Notes: generated by a model not told the origin, from the letters alone. DNA of 64,000 bases from Cellulomonas bogoriensis 69B4 = DSM 16987 (GCF_000767165.1 NZ_AXCZ01000001.1:1-64000), one strand, 5' to 3'; positions 40,992-57,874 are shown, counted from the first letter of the stretch. Program-made: numbers and translations.

Positions 40992-41189
40992 TTGTCGCGA
41001 CACATCCTTGCGCTGCGCACCGTGAGGCACGAGGTCGTTGGATGCTGTCTGGACCCGCTCCGCGCTTCGCGCAGAACCTGATCCTCAACGTCTGTCTTCG
41101 TACGTGGTTGCCGGCCTGCGACCGTCCTGCAGGCGACGAGCGCCTCCGGGCACCGCACCGCGGACATGACCGCGCCGGGCAACCTGAAC

Positions 41190-41219
41190 AGTGTGCCAGA
41201 CATCCGCCGCGTTGACCAA
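41190..41219 (-). promoter_or_regulatory. Candidate promoter of the S10 operon
   Basis: On the minus strand: -35 TTGGTC (41214-41219), an 18-base spacer, -10 CACACT (41190-41195). The -10 is imperfect, but this is the best pair between the tuf terminator and rpsJ. Confidence 0.5.
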
Positions 41220-41280
41220 TCCTCCGAGGACGGTCGACGTGGGGCGGGTGCCGCCGCGCCCGTTGACGGGCGCACAGGCC

Positions 41281-41312
41281 GAGGGCCCGGGCGCCTCAGC
41301 GCCCGGGCCCTC
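41281..41312 (-). terminator. Terminator after tuf
   Basis: A perfect 14-bp stem GAGGGCCCGGGCGC/GCGCCCGGGCCCTC with a CTCA loop begins seven bases after the tuf stop. It closes the str operon. Confidence 0.9.
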
Positions 41313-41319
41313 GTGGACG

Positions 41320-42510
41320 TCACTTGATGATCTTGGTGACCTTGCCCGAACCCACGGTGCGGCCACCCTCACGGATGGCGAAGCCGAGGCCTTCCTCCAT
41401 GGCGATCGGCTGGATCAGCTCGACCGTCATCTCGGTGTTGTCGCCGGGCATGACCATCTCGGTGCCCTCGGGCAGCGTGATGACGCCGGTGACGTCGGTG
41501 GTGCGGAAGTAGAACTGCGGGCGGTAGTTCGAGTAGAACGGGTTGTGACGCCCGCCCTCGTCCTTCGCCAGGATGTAGACCTGGGCCTCGAAGTCGGTGT
41601 GCGGGGTGATGGAACCCGGCTTCACGACGACCTGACCGCGCTCGACGTCCTCACGCTTGGTACCACGGAGCAGCAGACCGCAGTTCTCGCCGGCCCACGC
41701 CTCGTCCATCTGCTTGTGGAACATCTCGATACCGGTGACCGTGGTCTTCTGAGCCTCGCGGATACCCACGATCTCGACCTCGGAGTTGATCGCGAGCTTG
41801 CCGCGGTCGACCTTGCCGGTGACGACGGTGCCACGGCCCGTGATGGTGAAGACGTCCTCGATCGGCATGAGGAACGGCTTGTCCATGTCGCGAACGGGCT
41901 CCGGGACGTTCTCGTCCACAGCCTCCATGAGGTCCTGGACCGACTTGACCCAGGTGGCGTCGCCCTCGAGCGCCTTCAGACCCGAGACCCGGATGACCGG
42001 GGCGTCGTCCCCGTCGAAGCCCTGCGAGGAGAGGAGCTCACGCACCTCCATCTCGACGAGCTCGAGGATCTCCTCGTCGTCGACCATGTCGGACTTGTTC
42101 AGGGCGACCAGCAGGTAGGGAACGCCGACCTGGCGGGCGAGCAGCACGTGCTCACGCGTCTGCGCCATCGGACCGTCGGTCGCGGCCACCACGAGGATCG
42201 CGCCGTCCATCTGCGCGGCACCCGTGATCATGTTCTTGATGTAGTCCGCGTGACCGGGAGCGTCGACGTGCGCGTAGTGACGCTTCTCGGTCTGGTACTC
42301 GACGTGCGCGATGTTGATCGTGATACCGCGCTGCTTCTCCTCAGGCGCCTTGTCGATCTCGTCGAACGGCGTGAAGGGGTTCAGCTCGGGGTACTGGTCG
42401 TGCAGCACCTTCGAGATCGCAGCGGTCAGCGTCGTCTTGCCGTGGTCGACGTGACCGATGGTCCCGATGTTGACGTGCGGCTTGGTCCGCTCGAACTTGG
42501 CCTTCGCCAC
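41320..42510 (-). CDS. tuf: Elongation factor Tu
   Basis: 396 aa from GTG. GTP-site motifs are [18 protein letters not shown] (the actinobacterial variant with Ala in place of Cys) and NKSD. Domains 2 and 3 are complete to [17 protein letters not shown]. It delivers aminoacyl-tRNA to the ribosome. It lies 116 bases after fusA and is followed by a strong terminator. Only one tuf copy is in this window. Confidence 0.98.
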   Translation of the reverse strand: MAKAKFERTKPHVNIGTIGHVDHGKTTLTAAISKVLHDQYPELNPFTPFDEIDKAPEEKQRGITINIAHVEYQTEKRHYAHVDAPGHADYIKNMITGAAQMDGAILVVAATDGPMAQTREHVLLARQVGVPYLLVALNKSDMVDDEEILELVEMEVRELLSSQGFDGDDAPVIRVSGLKALEGDATWVKSVQDLMEAVDENVPEPVRDMDKPFLMPIEDVFTITGRGTVVTGKVDRGKLAINSEVEIVGIREAQKTTVTGIEMFHKQMDEAWAGENCGLLLRGTKREDVERGQVVVKPGSITPHTDFEAQVYILAKDEGGRHNPFYSNYRPQFYFRTTDVTGVITLPEGTEMVMPGDNTEMTVELIQPIAMEEGLGFAIREGGRTVGSGKVTKIIK

Positions 42511-42626
42511 TGGGGTCCTCCTCGGACTCGGGTAGTTGTGCCGAACGTTGCAGGTGCCGGATGACGCCTGCGGGGCGCGGCTGTCTCTACAGGTTGATGG
42601 TTGTTACTGGTGGTCGACCTGTGGGA

Positions 42627-44729
<2,103 letters not shown>

Positions 44730-44780
44730 GGTGTGAAGCCCTTCTTCGAAGCAGTCGGGGGCGCCGGGTCGACGCCGGGA

Positions 44781-45250
44781 TCACCAGCGGTAGTGCGCGA
44801 ACGCCTTGTTCGACTCTGCCATCTTGTGCATGTCCTCGCGACGCTTGACAGCGGCACCCAGGCCGTTGCTCGCGTCGAGGATCTCGTTCATGAGGCGCTC
44901 GGTCATCGTCTTCTCGCGACGGGCGCGGGCGAAGTCGACGAGCCACCGCAGCGCGAGCGTGGTCGCGCGGACGGGACGGACCTCGACCGGCACCTGGTAG
45001 GTCGCACCACCGACACGACGCGACTTGACCTCGAGCGCGGGGCGCACGTTCTCGAGCGCGCGCTTGAGGACGACGACGGGGTCGCCACCGGTCTTCTCGC
45101 GCGCACCCTCGAGGGCGCCGTGCACGATCGACTCTGCGACGGACTTCTTGCCGTCCTGCAGCACCTTGTTGATCAGCTGGGTGACGACGGGCGACCCGTA
45201 GACGGGGTCGGCGACGAGCGGCCGCTTGGGGGCCGGGCCCTTACGAGGCA

Positions 45251-45251
<1 letters not shown>
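44781..45251 (-). CDS. rpsG: 30S ribosomal protein S7
   Basis: 156 aa: [20 protein letters not shown] through [13 protein letters not shown], complete. It nucleates 30S head assembly. The ATG shares one base with the rpsL stop (TGATG). Confidence 0.98.
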
Positions 45252-45625
<374 letters not shown>

Positions 45626-45732
45626 TACATCTCCGTGTCTCTCGGTACTGCTCGTCTGGTCGACCGCCGGATGGTCGGTCACGAGGAGCGACGACGCCGC
45701 TCCTGGGGTCTTTCGTCCCGTCGACGCCATAC

Positions 45733-45759
45733 TCCGACCCCCGCACCCGGGCGTGTCGC
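45733..45759 (-). promoter_or_regulatory. Leader element shared by rpsJ and rpsL (copy 2)
   Basis: 26 of 27 bases match the rpsJ leader copy. The one difference (A to G on the RNA strand) falls in the loop of the CCCG-GGTG-CGGG hairpin. An upstream GTGTCG can again pair with CGACAC, with a different loop from the rpsJ copy. It lies 108 bases before the rpsL start. Confidence 0.7.
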
Positions 45760-45912
45760 CCCGTTCGGGCCCGACACCGACCGCCTTGAGCAGAGCGGTT
45801 GGGGCCGTGCCCACGGGTTGCACCCCGGCCCCGCACCCGCCTGACCTCCCCACGGGAGGCTACGAACGGAGCGGTGCACGCACGAGAGCCCGACGACGCG
45901 GGCACAGGGGCT

Positions 45913-45941
45913 TACGTTACCCGGTGGTCCCTACAGCGTCA
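45913..45941 (-). promoter_or_regulatory. Promoter of the str operon
   Basis: On the minus strand: -35 TTGACG (45936-45941), a 17-base spacer, -10 TAACGT (45913-45918). This is a strong housekeeping-type match directly after the rpoC terminator. Confidence 0.8.
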
Positions 45942-45959
45942 AAGCGCGCCGCAACGCCG

Positions 45960-45989
45960 TCGGGGACCTGCCGCACGGCAGGTCCCCGA
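45960..45989 (-). terminator. Terminator after rpoC
   Basis: A 13-bp stem TCGGGGACCTGCC/GGCAGGTCCCCGA with a GCAC loop, 15 bases after the rpoC stop. It separates rpoBC from the str operon. Confidence 0.9.
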
Positions 45990-46004
45990 CGCATCAGGAC
46001 GCTG

Positions 46005-49000
46005 TCAGCGAAGGTCGCCGAAGTCGATGTCCTCGAGCGGGATCGCCTCACCGGAACCGACACCCAACGGCGGGAAGTCGATCTCGTCGTACCCGAAGCT
46101 CGGGTACAGCTCGGCCTTCGCCTCTTCGGTGGGCTCCACCTGCACGTTCCGGTACCGGGGCAGGCCGGTACCGGCCGGGATGAGCTTACCGATGATGACG
46201 TTCTCCTTGAGGCCGAGCAACGGATCGCTCCGCCCGCTCATCGCGGCCTCGGTGAGCACCCGCGTCGTCTCCTGGAAGGACGCCGCCGACAGCCACGAGT
46301 CCGTCGCGAGCGACGCCTTCGTGATGCCCATCAGCTCCGGACGACCCGAGGCAGGCTGACCGCCCTCGGCGATGGCCCGACGGTTCGCGTCCTCGAAGCG
46401 CCCACGCTCGGCGAGCTCGCCCGGCAGCAGGTCCGTGTCCCCGGAGTCCAGCACCGTGACCCGACGCAGCATCTGCCGGACGATCACCTCGATGTGCTTG
46501 TCGTGGATGTCCACACCCTGGGAACGGTAGGTCTCCTGGACCTCGTCCACCAGGTGCTTCTGGGTCGCACGCGGGCCCAGGATCCGCAGCACCTTCTTCG
46601 GGTCGATCGCACCCTGGACCAGCTGGGTGCCGACCTCGACGTGGTCACCGTCCTCGACCAGCAGCCGGGACCGCTTGGTGATCGGGTACGCGATCTCCTC
46701 GGAGCCGTCGTCCGGGGTGAGCAGGATTCGACGCGTCCGCTCGGACTCGTCGATCGTGACCCGCCCGGAGAACTCCGCGATCGTGCCCTCACCCTTCGGG
46801 GTGCGCGCCTCGAACAGCTCCTGGACACGCGGCAGACCCTGGGTGATGTCGTCGGCCGAGGCCACACCACCGGTGTGGAACGTCCGCATCGTCAGCTGGG
46901 TGCCGGGCTCACCGATCGACTGGGCCGAGATGATGCCCACGGCCTCACCGATGTCGACCAGCTTGCCCGTGGCCAGGGACCGGCCGTAGCACCGGGCACA
47001 GGTGCCCACCCGCGACTCGCACGTCAGGACCGAGCGGACCTTGATCTCCGTGACGCCGGCCTCGAGCAGCGTGCCGATCAGCACGTCACCCGCGTCGTCG
47101 CCGGCGTGGGCCACGACGGACCCGTCAGCGGCCGTCACGTCCGTGGCGACGGTCCGGGCGTAGATGCTCGTCTCGACCTTCTCGTGGCGCACCAGGGTGC
47201 CGTCCGCGAGCTTCTCCGCCACCGGCAGGGTCAGGCCCCGCTCGGTACCGCAGTCGTCCTCGCGGATGATGACGTCCTGCGACACGTCGACCAGGCGCCT
47301 GGTGAGGTAGCCCGAGTCGGCGGTACGCAGGGCGGTGTCGGCCAGACCCTTACGCGCACCGTGGCTCGCGATGAAGTACTCGAGGACCGACAGACCCTCA
47401 CGGTAGTTCGACTTGATGGGCCGCGGGATGATCTCACCCTTGGGGTTGGCCACCAGGCCACGCATACCGGCGATCTGACGGACCTGCATCCAGTTCCCTC
47501 GCGCACCCGAACCGACCATGCGGTTCAGCCCGTTGTGGCGCGGGAAGTTCTTCTGCATCGCCTTGGCGACCTCGTCGGTCGCCTGCGTCCAGATCTCGAT
47601 GAGCTCCTGACGTCGCTCGTCGTCGGTGATCAGACCCTTGTCGTATTGGCCCTGGATACGAGCCGCACGCGCCTCGTAGTCCTCCAGGATGGCCGTCTTC
47701 GCCTCAGGGATCGGGATGTCCGAGATCGCGATGGTCACACCCGAACGCGTGGCCCACCGATACCCGGCGTCCTTGAGCGCGTCCAGGCTCGCCGCGACCT
47801 CGACCTTCGGGTAACGCTCGGCGAGGTCGTTGACGATGGCCGAGAGGCGCTTCTTGTCGACCTCCTCGTTGATGTACGGGTAGTCGACCGGGAGCAGCTC
47901 GTTGAACAGCGCCCGACCCAGCGTGGTCTCCATGCGCAGCGGGTCGCCCGGCGCCCAGTCCTCGGGCACCTCCAGACCCGTGGGCGGCACGACCTCGGGG
48001 AAGCGCAGCTGGATGCGCGCGTTGAGGTCCAACGTCCCCTGGTCGAACGCGAGGATCGCCTCGGCCACGGAGGAGAACGCACGCCCGTCGCCGAGCGCCT
48101 CGTCCTTGTCCGTCGTCAGGTGGAACAGGCCGATGATCATGTCCTGCGAGGGCATGGTCACCGGACGGCCGTCCGACGGCTTGAGGATGTTGTTGCTCGA
48201 CAGCATCAGGATGCGGGCCTCGGCCTGCGCCTCGGTGCTCAGCGGCAGGTGGACCGCCATCTGGTCACCGTCGAAGTCGGCGTTGAACGCACCGCAGACC
48301 AGCGGGTGCAGGTGGATGGCCTTGCCCTCCACCAGCACCGGCTCGAACGCCTGGATGCCCAGACGGTGCAGCGTCGGCGCGCGGTTGAGCAGAACCGGGT
48401 GCTCGGTGATGACCTCTTCGAGCACGTCCCACACCTGCGGGCGTGCACGCTCGACCATGCGCTTGGCGCTCTTGATGTTCTGCGCGTGGTTGAGGTCCAC
48501 GAGCCGCTTCATCACGAACGGCTTGAACAGCTCGAGAGCCATCTGCTTGGGCAGGCCGCACTGGTGCAGCTTGAGCTCGGGGCCGACCACGATGACCGAA
48601 CGGCCCGAGTAGTCGACACGCTTACCGAGCAGGTTCTGGCGGAAACGCCCCTGCTTGCCCTTGAGCATGTCCGAGATCGACTTGAGCGGCCGGTTGCCCG
48701 GACCGGTCACCGGACGTCCGCGGCGGCCGTTGTCGAACAGCGCGTCGACGGCCTCCTGGAGCATCCGCTTCTCGTTGTTGACGATGATCTCGGGTGCACC
48801 GAGGTCCAGCAGACGCTTCAGCCGGTTGTTGCGGTTGATGACCCGGCGGTACAGGTCGTTCAGGTCCGAGGTGGCGAAACGGCCACCGTCGAGCTGGACC
48901 ATCGGACGCAGGTCCGGCGGGATGACCGGCACGGCGTCCAGGACCATGCCCTGAGGGTTGTTCGTCGTCGTCAGGAACGCGTTCACGACCTTCAGGCGCT

Positions 49001-49880
49001 TGAGCGCACGCGTCTTGCGCTGCCCCTTGCCCGACCGGATGATCTCGCGGAGGTTCTCCGCCTCGGCCACGAGGTCGAAGTCCTGCAGGCGCTTCTGGAT
49101 CGCGGCAGCGCCCATCGCACCGGTGAAGTAGTTGCCGTAACGGTCCTGCAGCTGGCGGTACAGGAGCTCGTCACCCTCGAGGTCGGCGACCTTGAGGTTC
49201 TTGAACCTGTCCCACACCTGGTCCAGGCGGTCCAGCTCGGCATCCGCACGCTTGCGCAGCTGGGCCATCTCGCGCTCGGCGGAGTCGCGGACCTTGCGGC
49301 GCGCGTCGGCCTTGGCGCCCTCGGCCTCCAGCTGGGCCAGGTCCTCCTCCAGGCGACGGGCGCGCTTGTCGATGTCGACGTCGCGGCGGTTGGTGATCTC
49401 CTTCTTCTCCAGGTCGATCTCGTTCTGGAGGTTGGGGAGGTCCTCGTCCCGGCCCTGCTCGTCGACCTCGGTGATCATGTAGGCCGCGAAGTAGATGACC
49501 TTCTCGAGGTCCTTCGGAGCCAGGTCCAGCAGGTACCCCAACCGCGAGGGCACACCCTTGAAGAACCAGATGTGGGTCACCGGGGCGGCGAGCTCGATGT
49601 GGCCCATCCGCTCACGGCGGACCTTGGAGCGCGTCACCTCGACGCCGCAGCGCTCACAGATGATGCCCTTGAAGCGCACGCGCTTGTACTTGCCGCAGTA
49701 GCACTCCCAGTCCCGGGTGGGACCGAAGATCTTCTCGCAGAAGAGCCCGTCCTTCTCCGGCTTGAGCGTCCGGTAGTTGATGGTCTCGGGCTTCTTGACC
49801 TCACCGTGCGACCAGCTGCGGATGTCCTCCGCGGTCGCCAGGCCGATGCGCAGCTCGTCGAAGACGTTGACGTCGAGCAA
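46005..49880 (-). CDS. rpoC: RNA polymerase beta' subunit
   Basis: 1291 aa, normal for actinobacteria. The N-terminal zinc finger has [19 protein letters not shown], the catalytic Mg site is NADFDGDQ, and the second zinc site has [14 protein letters not shown]. The start is TTG (49878-49880), with AGGAACC upstream. It lies 98 bases after rpoB and is followed by a strong terminator. Confidence 0.98.
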   Translation of the reverse strand: MLDVNVFDELRIGLATAEDIRSWSHGEVKKPETINYRTLKPEKDGLFCEKIFGPTRDWECYCGKYKRVRFKGIICERCGVEVTRSKVRRERMGHIELAAPVTHIWFFKGVPSRLGYLLDLAPKDLEKVIYFAAYMITEVDEQGRDEDLPNLQNEIDLEKKEITNRRDVDIDKRARRLEEDLAQLEAEGAKADARRKVRDSAEREMAQLRKRADAELDRLDQVWDRFKNLKVADLEGDELLYRQLQDRYGNYFTGAMGAAAIQKRLQDFDLVAEAENLREIIRSGKGQRKTRALKRLKVVNAFLTTTNNPQGMVLDAVPVIPPDLRPMVQLDGGRFATSDLNDLYRRVINRNNRLKRLLDLGAPEIIVNNEKRMLQEAVDALFDNGRRGRPVTGPGNRPLKSISDMLKGKQGRFRQNLLGKRVDYSGRSVIVVGPELKLHQCGLPKQMALELFKPFVMKRLVDLNHAQNIKSAKRMVERARPQVWDVLEEVITEHPVLLNRAPTLHRLGIQAFEPVLVEGKAIHLHPLVCGAFNADFDGDQMAVHLPLSTEAQAEARILMLSSNNILKPSDGRPVTMPSQDMIIGLFHLTTDKDEALGDGRAFSSVAEAILAFDQGTLDLNARIQLRFPEVVPPTGLEVPEDWAPGDPLRMETTLGRALFNELLPVDYPYINEEVDKKRLSAIVNDLAERYPKVEVAASLDALKDAGYRWATRSGVTIAISDIPIPEAKTAILEDYEARAARIQGQYDKGLITDDERRQELIEIWTQATDEVAKAMQKNFPRHNGLNRMVGSGARGNWMQVRQIAGMRGLVANPKGEIIPRPIKSNYREGLSVLEYFIASHGARKGLADTALRTADSGYLTRRLVDVSQDVIIREDDCGTERGLTLPVAEKLADGTLVRHEKVETSIYARTVATDVTAADGSVVAHAGDDAGDVLIGTLLEAGVTEIKVRSVLTCESRVGTCARCYGRSLATGKLVDIGEAVGIISAQSIGEPGTQLTMRTFHTGGVASADDITQGLPRVQELFEARTPKGEGTIAEFSGRVTIDESERTRRILLTPDDGSEEIAYPITKRSRLLVEDGDHVEVGTQLVQGAIDPKKVLRILGPRATQKHLVDEVQETYRSQGVDIHDKHIEVIVRQMLRRVTVLDSGDTDLLPGELAERGRFEDANRRAIAEGGQPASGRPELMGITKASLATDSWLSAASFQETTRVLTEAAMSGRSDPLLGLKENVIIGKLIPAGTGLPRYRNVQVEPTEEAKAELYPSFGYDEIDFPPLGVGSGEAIPLEDIDFGDLR

Positions 49881-49978
49881 GGTTCCTACTTCCTTCGTCA
49901 GTCCGTATCACCGTTCAAGGCCGGTGGGAGCCGGTGGCTGGCGCCGGGGAGCGTGGGACGCTCCCCGGCCGCAGCGGA

Positions 49979-53485
<3,507 letters not shown>

Positions 53486-53635
53486 GAGGGGTCCTTCCCT
53501 GCGGATCGAGTGCACGCGCGCGGGCCGACAGCACGCCCGTCCTCACACACCCACGACCTTCGGTCCGGCCACTGCACGAGGGGCGGTCCGAAGGGTCGAG
53601 TTGAGGGGGGCAGGCACAAGCCAGCGCAAAGCGCT

Positions 53636-53664
53636 AGCGTAGCCGGTCGCCCAAAGCGTGTCCA
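53636..53664 (-). promoter_or_regulatory. Promoter of rpoBC
   Basis: On the minus strand: -35 TGGACA (53659-53664), a 17-base spacer, -10 TACGCT (53636-53641). It lies between the rplL terminator and rpoB. Confidence 0.65.
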
Positions 53665-53748
53665 GCCCAGGCTCGAGCCGCCACTCGCCAGGCTAGCGCC
53701 CGAGACCGACAGCCACGTGTCGTCCCCAGGTGCCGGGGCCCCGGCACG

Positions 53749-53781
53749 CACGAGGCCCGCACCATCGGTGCGGGCCTCGTG
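53749..53781 (-). terminator. Terminator after rplL
   Basis: A perfect 15-bp stem CACGAGGCCCGCACC/GGTGCGGGCCTCGTG with a three-base loop, 42 bases after the rplL stop. It separates rplJL from rpoBC, although many bacteria read through here. Confidence 0.85.
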
Positions 53782-53823
53782 GTGGTGCTGAACGCGGCGC
53801 GCCCTCGTGGGGCACGCCGTCGA

Positions 53824-54213
53824 TCACTTGAGGGTGACGGTGGCGCCGGCGCCCTCGAGGGCAGCCTTGGCCTTCTCCGCGGTCTCCTTGTTCGCGCCCT
53901 CGAGCACGGGCTTGGGGGCGCCGTCGACGAGGTCCTTGGCCTCCTTCAGGCCCAGGCTCGTCAGCGCACGCACCTCCTTGATGACCTGGATCTTCTTGTC
54001 ACCGGCAGCCTCGAGGACGACGTCGAACTCGTCCTTCTCCTCCTCGGCAGCGGCCTCGCCGCCGCCGCCGGCGGGCGCGGCGGCAACAGCGGCGACGGGG
54101 GCAGCCGCCGTGACCTCGAAGACCTCCTCGAAGGCCTTCACGAACTCGGAGAGCTCGATGAGGGTGAGCTCCTTGAAAGCGTCGATCAGCTCGTCGGTGG
54201 TGAGCTTCGCCAT
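53824..54213 (-). CDS. rplL: 50S ribosomal protein L7/L12
   Basis: 129 aa: an N-terminal dimerisation helix ([20 protein letters not shown]), an Ala/Gly-rich hinge (about 37-58) and a C-terminal factor-binding domain ([20 protein letters not shown]). It forms the stalk that recruits EF-Tu and EF-G. It lies 76 bases after rplJ. Confidence 0.98.
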   Translation of the reverse strand: MAKLTTDELIDAFKELTLIELSEFVKAFEEVFEVTAAAPVAAVAAAPAGGGGEAAAEEEKDEFDVVLEAAGDKKIQVIKEVRALTSLGLKEAKDLVDGAPKPVLEGANKETAEKAKAALEGAGATVTLK

Positions 54214-54289
54214 GGTGGCGTTCCTTCCTGGTTGCCCTGCTCACGTGAGCAGGTGGGGTGGTGTGTCGAGGGCAGGTGCCGACCTGAGG

Positions 54290-54820
54290 TCAGGCTGCCT
54301 GGTCCTCGGTCGCCCGCTTCTCACGCAGGGCATCGATGGTGCGCGCGGCCTGGGCCGTGGGCGCGGTGAACATGTACGCCGCCTGGTAGAGCGACGCCTT
54401 GAACGCGCCGGCCAGCTTGGCCAGCAGCACCTCGCGGGACTCGAGGTCCGCGAGCGTGGTGACGTCCCCCGCGCTCAGGACGCGCCCGTCGAGGACACCG
54501 CCCTTGATGACGAGCTGGGGGTTCGCCTTGGCGAAGTCACGCAGTCCCTTGGCCGCCTCGACCGGGTCACCGGTCACGAAGGCGACGGCCGACGGGCCCT
54601 TGAGGTGGTCGTCGAGGCCCTCGACGCCCGCCTGCTTGGCCGCGATGGCCGACAGCGTGTTCTTCACCACGGCGTAGCTTGCGTTGCCGCTCAGCGACCG
54701 ACGCAGCTGCTTGAGCTGCGCCACGCTGAGCCCGCGGTACTCGGTCAGCATGACAGCGTTGGAGTCGCGGAACTGACCCGCGAGCTCCTCGACTGCGGCT
54801 GCCTTGTCCGGCCTCGCCAT
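54290..54820 (-). CDS. rplJ: 50S ribosomal protein L10
   Basis: 176 aa from ATG 54818-54820: [38 protein letters not shown], and C-terminal helices that hold L7/L12 dimers. The open frame upstream lies in the leader and is not coding. It is the first gene of rplJL, with a leader of about 200 bases. Confidence 0.97.
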   Translation of the reverse strand: MARPDKAAAVEELAGQFRDSNAVMLTEYRGLSVAQLKQLRRSLSGNASYAVVKNTLSAIAAKQAGVEGLDDHLKGPSAVAFVTGDPVEAAKGLRDFAKANPQLVIKGGVLDGRVLSAGDVTTLADLESREVLLAKLAGAFKASLYQAAYMFTAPTAQAARTIDALREKRATEDQAA

Positions 54821-55034
54821 GGCAATCCTTCCGGTGGTGGTGCCGCAGGTCTGCGTCGTGCACGCCCCGGACATGAGAAGAGCCCCGCGCAGGCGCGGGG
54901 CTCGTAGGGCACGACCGCTGACGGTCCACCACATCGGAGTCACTCACCTGCGCCGGCCCCCGCTCAGTGCGGAGCTTCGGTCGATCACTGGCCCGGAGGC
55001 TTGCGAACGACGACCTGCGGTCTTGGGCTCAAGC
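54821..55034 (-). ncRNA. Ribosomal protein L10 leader (autoregulatory mRNA leader)
   Basis: The leader between the rplJ promoter and rplJ contains, in RNA sense, GACCGCAGGTCGTCGTTCGC and later GGGGGCCGGCGCAGGTGAGT, which resemble the L10-leader core bound by the L10(L12)4 complex in many bacteria. A strong hairpin at 54880-54903 follows. I recognise it by pattern; a covariance search would settle it. Confidence 0.6.
54880..54903 (-). terminator. Attenuator-like hairpin in the rplJ leader
   Basis: A 10-bp stem GAGCCCCGCG/CGCGGGGCTC with a four-base loop, followed on the RNA strand by UUCUC, lies about 60 bases before rplJ. The position after the L10-leader core fits transcription attenuation. 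Confidence 0.65.
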
Positions 55035-55063
55035 AGGTTACGGGATCGGCCGGCCAGGACCAA
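55035..55063 (-). promoter_or_regulatory. Promoter of rplJL
   Basis: On the minus strand: -35 TTGGTC (55058-55063), a 17-base spacer, -10 TAACCT (55035-55040), directly after the rplA terminator. Confidence 0.65.
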
Positions 55064-55116
55064 ATCGGGTCGGTCCCCTTCGCCAGGCACGGGCGTCGTC
55101 GCACCCGCCCGGGACG

Positions 55117-55152
55117 ACCGCAGGCCGGTCCCGAGCGGGACCGGCCTGCGGT
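55117..55152 (-). terminator. Terminator after rplA
   Basis: A perfect 16-bp stem ACCGCAGGCCGGTCCC/GGGACCGGCCTGCGGT with a GAGC loop, 19 bases after the rplA stop. It closes the secE-nusG-rplKA transcript. Confidence 0.9.
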
Positions 55153-55171
55153 GACGTGACGGGACGGGCCG

Positions 55172-55891
55172 TCAGGCGGCGTCGTCCTCGGACGTGAGGT
55201 TGCGCGTCTTGTTCTGGTCGAGCGGGATGCTCGGACCCATCGTCGTGGTCACGAACGCCTTGATGATGTAACGCCCCTTGGACGACGACGGCTTGAGCCG
55301 CAGGACCTCGTCGAGGGTCGCGGCGTAGTTCTCGACCAGCTGGACGTCGCTGAACGAGGCCTTGCCGATGATGAAGTGCAGGTTCGCGTGCTTGTCCACA
55401 CGGAACTCGATCTTGCCGCCCTTGATGTCGCCCACGGCCTTGGCCACGTCCATGGTGACGGTGCCAGTCTTCGGGTTGGGCATCAGCCCACGGGGCCCGA
55501 GGACCTTGCCCAGGCGCCCGACCTTGCCCATCAGGTCCGGGGTCGCGACCGCGGAGTCGAAGTCGGTGTAGCCGTCGGCCACCTTGGCGATGAGCTCGTC
55601 GCCGCCGACCTCGTCGGCACCCGCGGCCCGAGCCTGCTCGGCACGCTCACCGGTCGCGAACACGATGACCCGGGCGGTCTTGCCGGTGCCGTGGGGCAGG
55701 TTGACGGTTCCGCGGACCATCTGGTCGGCCTTGCGAGGGTCGACCCCGAGGCGGAACACGACCTCGACGGTCGCGTCGTACTTGATCGTCGAGGTCTTCT
55801 GGGCGAGGCGGATCGCCTCGAGAGGGGCGTACAGGCGGGAGCGGTCGATCAGCTCCTCGGAACGGCGGTACGCCTTGCTGCGCTGTGCCAT
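55172..55891 (-). CDS. rplA: 50S ribosomal protein L1
   Basis: 239 aa: [40 protein letters not shown] and [16 protein letters not shown], complete. It forms the L1 stalk and represses its own operon in many bacteria. It lies 95 bases after rplK. Confidence 0.98.
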   Translation of the reverse strand: MAQRSKAYRRSEELIDRSRLYAPLEAIRLAQKTSTIKYDATVEVVFRLGVDPRKADQMVRGTVNLPHGTGKTARVIVFATGERAEQARAAGADEVGGDELIAKVADGYTDFDSAVATPDLMGKVGRLGKVLGPRGLMPNPKTGTVTMDVAKAVGDIKGGKIEFRVDKHANLHFIIGKASFSDVQLVENYAATLDEVLRLKPSSSKGRYIIKAFVTTTMGPSIPLDQNKTRNLTSEDDAA

Positions 55892-55986
55892 CTGCGTGTC
55901 TCCTTGTGTGCAGTCGTGGTCGTCGGGCCAGCGCCTGGCCCTGCCACCCGCCCGGGCCGGTCGGCCCGGGCGGCGTACCCGTCAGG

Positions 55987-56418
55987 TCAGTCCTGGACGG
56001 TGATGCCCATCGAACGGGCGGTGCCGGCGACGATCTTCATCGCGGCGTCGATGTCGTTGGCGTTCAGGTCCTCGAGCTTGGTCTGGGCGATCTCCCGGAC
56101 CTGGTCCTGGGTCAACGAGGCGACCTTGGTCGTGTGCGGTGTGGGCGAGCCCTTCGCCACGCCGGCGGCCTTCTTGATCAGCTCAGCCGCCGGAGGCGTC
56201 TTGGTGATGAAGGTGAAGGAACGGTCCTCGTAGACCGTGATCTCCACCGGCACCACGTTGCCGCGCTGCGACTCGGTCGCCGCGTTGTACGCCTTGCAGA
56301 ACTCCATGATGTTGACGCCGTGCTGACCAAGGGCCGGGCCGATGGGCGGGGCGGGCGTCGCAGCACCGGCGTTGATCTGGAGCTTGATCAGGCCGGAGAC
56401 CTTCTTCTTGGGGGGCAT
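55987..56418 (-). CDS. rplK: 50S ribosomal protein L11
   Basis: 143 aa: [40 protein letters not shown] and [18 protein letters not shown]. It forms the GTPase-associated centre where thiopeptides bind; the Pro-rich N-terminus is unchanged. It lies 78 bases after nusG. Confidence 0.98.
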   Translation of the reverse strand: MPPKKKVSGLIKLQINAGAATPAPPIGPALGQHGVNIMEFCKAYNAATESQRGNVVPVEITVYEDRSFTFITKTPPAAELIKKAAGVAKGSPTPHTTKVASLTQDQVREIAQTKLEDLNANDIDAAMKIVAGTARSMGITVQD

Positions 56419-56496
56419 GATGCCTTCCCTCTCGTGTTCGTGGGCCGACGCCGTGGGCGATGACCCGGTTGCAGTGCTGTCGCGGGCGCTGCCCGG

Positions 56497-57258
56497 TCAG
56501 ATCTTGGCGACCTGGTTGAACGACAGCTCGACCGGGGTCTCCCGGCCGAAGATGGAGACGAGCACCTTGAGCTTCTGCGCCTCGGCGTTGATCTCGGAGA
56601 TCGTCGCGGGCAAGGTGTCGAACGGCCCGTCGGTGACGGTGACCGACTCGCCGACGGTGAAGTCGACCGCGATCTGCGGGGCCGAGGCCGCGGGCGCCGC
56701 CTTCTGCGGCGCCGGTGCGAGCGTCGGCGCCAGCATGGAGAAGACCTCGTCCTGGGTGAGGGGCACCGGCTGGTGGGTGTGACCCACGAACCCGGTGACA
56801 CCGGGGGTGTGCCGCACGGCCCCCCAGGACTCGTCCGTGAGGTCCATGCGGACCAGCACGTAGCCGGGGATCCGCACCCGGCGCACGACCTTGCGCTGGG
56901 CGTTCTTGATCTCGGTGACCTCTTCCATGGGCACCTCGACCTGGAAGATGTAGTCCTCCATGTTGAGGCTCTGGGTGCGGTTCTCGAGGTTCGCCTTCAC
57001 GCGGTTCTCGTACCCGGCGTAGGAGTGGATCACGTACCACTCCCCCGGCAGGCGGCGCAGCTCGGCGCGGAACTCCTCGACCGGGTCCTGCTCCTCGGGC
57101 TCGGCGTCGCCCGCGGGGACCTCGACCGATGCCTCGTCACCGTCCGCCTGGGCCTGGTCGCCATCGGGCTGGGCCTCGGGCTCGGAAGGCACGTCGACCT
57201 CGGCCTCGACGGCCTGCGGCTCGTCCTGCTCGGTCGGGTCCAACGGCTCCTGCGACAC
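56497..57258 (-). CDS. nusG: Transcription termination/antitermination factor NusG
   Basis: 253 aa from GTG 57256-57258; the frame upstream is open but not homologous. The NGN domain runs from about residue 71 ([20 protein letters not shown]) to about 180. The KOW domain is C-terminal ([20 protein letters not shown]). The first 70 residues are a strongly acidic, Gln/Glu/Pro-rich extension. It binds RNA polymerase and contacts S10 or Rho. It lies 65 bases after secE. Confidence 0.97.
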   Translation of the reverse strand: MSQEPLDPTEQDEPQAVEAEVDVPSEPEAQPDGDQAQADGDEASVEVPAGDAEPEEQDPVEEFRAELRRLPGEWYVIHSYAGYENRVKANLENRTQSLNMEDYIFQVEVPMEEVTEIKNAQRKVVRRVRIPGYVLVRMDLTDESWGAVRHTPGVTGFVGHTHQPVPLTQDEVFSMLAPTLAPAPQKAAPAASAPQIAVDFTVGESVTVTDGPFDTLPATISEINAEAQKLKVLVSIFGRETPVELSFNQVAKI

Positions 57259-57323
57259 GAGGGCAACCTGCTTTCTGGGGTGAGGGTCCTGCGGTGACGG
57301 CTGCGGTGGCGGTGACGCGGCGC

Positions 57324-57599
57324 TCAGCCGCCGAAGATCCAGCCGACGGCGGTACCGATACCGAGGTCGATCACGGTGACGAACGCCATCACCACGGCCA
57401 CGAAGACCAGCACGACCGACGTGTAGGTGATGAGCTCGGGGCGCGTGGGCCGCACGACCTTCTTGAGCTCGGCGACGACCTGGCGCACGAACAGCGCGAT
57501 CCGTCCGAAGAGCCCACGACGGCGATCCTCGCTGCCCGGGCGCGTGCCACGGCCGGCGCCCTCGGCGCCGGACGCTGCCGCTGGTGCGGAATCGCTCAC
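57324..57599 (-). CDS. secE: Preprotein translocase subunit SecE
   Basis: 91 aa from GTG 57597-57599 with GAGGGAAG upstream. An Ala/Gly/Arg-rich head is followed by the conserved amphipathic helix ([20 protein letters not shown]) and a single membrane helix. It clamps SecY. It lies 65 bases after the tRNA-Trp gene and leads the secE-nusG-rplKA unit. Confidence 0.95.
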   Translation of the reverse strand: MSDSAPAAASGAEGAGRGTRPGSEDRRRGLFGRIALFVRQVVAELKKVVRPTRPELITYTSVVLVFVAVVMAFVTVIDLGIGTAVGWIFGG

Positions 57600-57664
57600 G
57601 GTTCTTCCCTCGGTCTCGACATGCCTGCGTGTGCACTGCACCGACCCGTCACGGCTCGGTCACG

Positions 57665-57737
57665 CAGGGCAGGCGGGACTCGAACCCACAACCGCCGGTT
57701 TTGGAGACCGGTGCGCTACCAATTGCGCCACTGCCCT
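57665..57737 (-). tRNA. trpT: tRNA-Trp (CCA)
   Basis: 73 nt including a G discriminator. The acceptor stem is AGGGCAG/CTGCCCT, the D stem GCGC/GCGC, and the anticodon stem-loop CCGGT-CTCCAAA-ACCGG with anticodon CCA. The T arm is GTGGGTTCGAGTCCCGC. The 3' CCA is not encoded. Its place just upstream of secE is conserved in actinobacteria. Confidence 0.97.
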
Positions 57738-57844
57738 TCGGTGGAACCGCCACCACCCTGAATCCGCTCGGACGGGCAGATCAGCACCCGACCGCACCCT
57801 CACGGGCACGCCTCATCATGGCGGAGGTCAACCACCAGCGGTCG

Positions 57845-57874
57845 AGTGTACGCGCTCCGCGCCCCTGGGGCGAA
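57845..57874 (-). promoter_or_regulatory. Candidate promoter of tRNA-Trp-secE
   Basis: On the minus strand: -35-like TTCGCC (57869-57874), an 18-base spacer, -10 TACACT (57845-57850), about 105 bases before the tRNA. The -10 is good and the -35 weak. Confidence 0.45.

Larger units (their letters stand above)
40929..41319 (-). other. rpsJ leader and promoter region, tuf terminator
   Basis: 391 bases without a gene. In transcription order it holds the tuf terminator (41281-41312), a promoter candidate (41190-41219), a leader of roughly 250 bases, and the 27-nt element shared with the rpsL leader (40965-40991). No conserved small gene was found. Confidence 0.6.
45626..46004 (-). other. rpsL promoter-leader region and rpoC terminator
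   Basis: 379 bases without a gene. In transcription order it holds the rpoC terminator (45960-45989), a strong promoter (45913-45941), and a leader containing the element shared with the rpsJ leader (45733-45759). Confidence 0.7.
53486..53823 (-). other. rpoB promoter-leader region and rplL terminator
   Basis: 338 bases: terminator after rplL (53749-53781), promoter (53636-53664), and a leader of about 145 bases to the rpoB TTG. No gene is seen. Confidence 0.6.
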
